Source: Streptomyces sp. Q6 (GTDB lineage: Bacteria; Actinomycetota; Actinomycetes; Streptomycetales; Streptomycetaceae). Taken from it: a stretch of DNA of 64,000 nucleotides. Positions 62,855-64,000 of the stretch are shown here, piece by piece; positions within the stretch are counted from its first letter, which is position 1; every line of letters begins with the position of its first letter. Under the pieces are notes generated by a model, which was not told where the DNA came from, searched no databases, and saw only the letters and a list, made by a program, of their open reading frames with translations. The stretch is from the NCBI RefSeq assembly GCF_036967205.1, contig NZ_CP146022.1, positions 2,852,001-2,916,000 of the forward strand, read 5' to 3'. A program made the position numbers and the translations under genes.

Positions 62855-64000
62855 TCAGCCCTTCCCCAGCAACAGCCTGGCCTCGCCGACCGTGATCACG
62901 GACCCGGTGACGAACACTCCCCCGCCCGCGTACTCGCCCTCTTCCTCGGCGAGCGTGATCGCGGCCTCCAGCGCGTCGTCGAGCCGCGGCTCGACCTGGA
63001 CGCGGTCGTCGCCGAACACCTCCACCGCGATGGCCGCGAGCTCGTCGGCGTCCATGGCGCGGTGGCTGGAGTTCTGCGTGACGACGACCTCGGCGAAGAG
63101 CGGCTCGAACGCTTCGAGCAGCCCTCGCACGTTCTTGTCGCCGCTGGCGCCGACGACGCCGATGAGCCGGCTGAAGTCGAAGACCTCGCTGATCGCCTCG
63201 GCGGTGACGCGGGCGCCCGCCGGGTTGTGCGCGGCGTCGAGCACGATGGTCGGCGAGCGGCGGACCACTTCGAGGCGGCCCGGCGAGGTCGCCGTGGTGA
63301 ACGCCTTGCGGACCGTGTCGATGTCGAGCGGCTCCACGCGCTCCGCGCCGACGCCGAAGAACGCCTCGACGGCGGCGAGCGCCACCGCCGCGTTGTGCGC
63401 CTGGTGGGCGCCGTGCAGCGGCAGGTAGATCTCCTCGTACTCGCCGCCGAGTCCGCGCAGCGTCATGAGCTGGCCGCCGACGGCGACCTGGCGCGAGACG
63501 ACGCCGAACTCCAGGCCCTCGCGGGCCACCGTCGCGTTCGCCCCGACGGCCTTCTTGAGGATCACCTGCGCCGCGTCCACCGGCTGCTGAGCCATGATCA
63601 CGGTGGCGTCCTGCTTGATGATCCCGGACTTCTCGCCGGCGATCTCGCCGGGCGTGGAGCCGAGCCGGTCGGTGTGGTCCAGATCGATGGGGGTGATGAC
63701 CGCGACCGATCCGTCGATCACGTTCGTCGCGTCCCAGCTGCCGCCCATGCCGACCTCGACGACCGCGACGTCCACGGGGGCGTCGGCGAAGGCCGCGTAC
63801 GCCATGCCGGTGAGCACCTCGAAGAAGGAGAGCCGGTACTCCTGCTGGGAGTCGACCATCTCGACGTAGGGCTTGATGTCCTCGTACGTCTCGATGAAGC
63901 GCTCGTACCCGATGGGCTCCCCGTCGAGGCTGATGCGCTCGGTGACGGACTGGACGTGCGGCGACGTGTACCGGCCGGTGCGCAGCTCGAAGGCGCCGAG
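62855..64000 (-). CDS. folC: Folylpolyglutamate synthase/dihydrofolate synthase (5' part beyond window edge)
   Basis: The frame is open to the window edge, so about the N-terminal quarter is missing; 381 residues are visible. The Mur-ligase-like ATPase middle domain (SPHVQSVTERISLDGEPIGY, VVEVGMGGSWDATNVIDGSV, VITPIDLDHTDRLGSTPGEI, AGEKSGIIKQ) and the C-terminal ligase domain (TIVLDAAHNPAGARVTAEAI, VTGSVITVGEARLLLGKG) are complete. It adds glutamates to folate. The P-loop lies outside the window. Confidence 0.95.
   Translation of the reverse strand, partial: LGAFELRTGRYTSPHVQSVTERISLDGEPIGYERFIETYEDIKPYVEMVDSQQEYRLSFFEVLTGMAYAAFADAPVDVAVVEVGMGGSWDATNVIDGSVAVITPIDLDHTDRLGSTPGEIAGEKSGIIKQDATVIMAQQPVDAAQVILKKAVGANATVAREGLEFGVVSRQVAVGGQLMTLRGLGGEYEEIYLPLHGAHQAHNAAVALAAVEAFFGVGAERVEPLDIDTVRKAFTTATSPGRLEVVRRSPTIVLDAAHNPAGARVTAEAISEVFDFSRLIGVVGASGDKNVRGLLEAFEPLFAEVVVTQNSSHRAMDADELAAIAVEVFGDDRVQVEPRLDDALEAAITLAEEEGEYAGGGVFVTGSVITVGEARLLLGKG

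Overview
The window is chromosomal DNA from a Streptomyces. GC is very high and almost every third codon position is G or C; GTG and TTG starts are frequent. The gene content and order (lepA, rpsT, holA, comEC, comEA, degV-like, leuS; nadD to rsfS; proA and proB; obg, rpmA, rplU, rne; rodA, mrdA, mreD, mreC, mreB, ndk, folC) match what I remember of the core-arm region around lepA to folC in S. coelicolor. I saw no integrase, transposase, CRISPR array or prophage. A by-eye scan found no in-frame TTA codon, so nothing here looks bldA-dependent.

Layout. 1-2755 (+): the 3' part of a HAMP/GAF hybrid histidine kinase and a receiver-only response regulator. 2774-4657 (-): long-chain acyl-CoA ligase. 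4944-9923: lepA (-), rpsT (+), holA (-), a small acidic protein (-) and a YceI-like protein (-). 10392-14596 (-): comEC and comEA, which read as broken genes with three single-base frameshifts between them. 14793-19651 (-): DegV protein, membrane-anchored coiled-coil protein, and leuS with a leucine leader peptide and attenuator. 19873-22700 (+): a two-gene redox module, a six-helix bis-heme membrane protein and a NuoF-like/ferredoxin fusion. 22769-27309: two identical tRNA-Ala(GGC) genes (-) bracketing a GT87-like glycosyltransferase (+), two small zinc-ribbon proteins (-), an MFS exporter (-) and a divergent MmyB-type regulator (+). 27444-31012 (-): nadD, LCP-like protein, rsfS and a histidine phosphatase as one operon. 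31058-34594: two mini membrane proteins (-), an M48 protease (+) and two membrane proteins sharing a cytoplasmic motif (-). 34636-37822 (-): proA, a hypothetical gene and proB. 38047-40158 (+): a CDP-glycerol glycerophosphotransferase-like protein, followed by a decayed secreted-protein remnant. 40574-48695 (-): obg, rpmA, rplU, a secreted PLD-like protein and RNase E. 48949-55274: the DUF2344 protein (-), a tandem-repeat membrane protein (-), TerD (+), its B12-binding radical-SAM partner (-) and a CYTH-CHAD protein (-). 55363-64000 (-): the rodA-mrdA-mreD-mreC-mreB morphogenesis cluster, ndk, a DUF4233 protein and the 3' part of folC.

How the genes fit together. Most of the window is housekeeping: translation (lepA, rpsT, leuS, obg, rpmA, rplU, rsfS), RNA decay (rne), replication (holA), proline synthesis (proBA), NAD and folate synthesis, and cell-wall elongation or sporulation-wall synthesis (mre cluster). 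The accessory signals of most interest are the bis-heme/NuoF-ferredoxin module, the decayed or mis-sequenced com locus, the leuS attenuator, the repeat membrane protein beside terD, and the duplicated tRNA-Ala.
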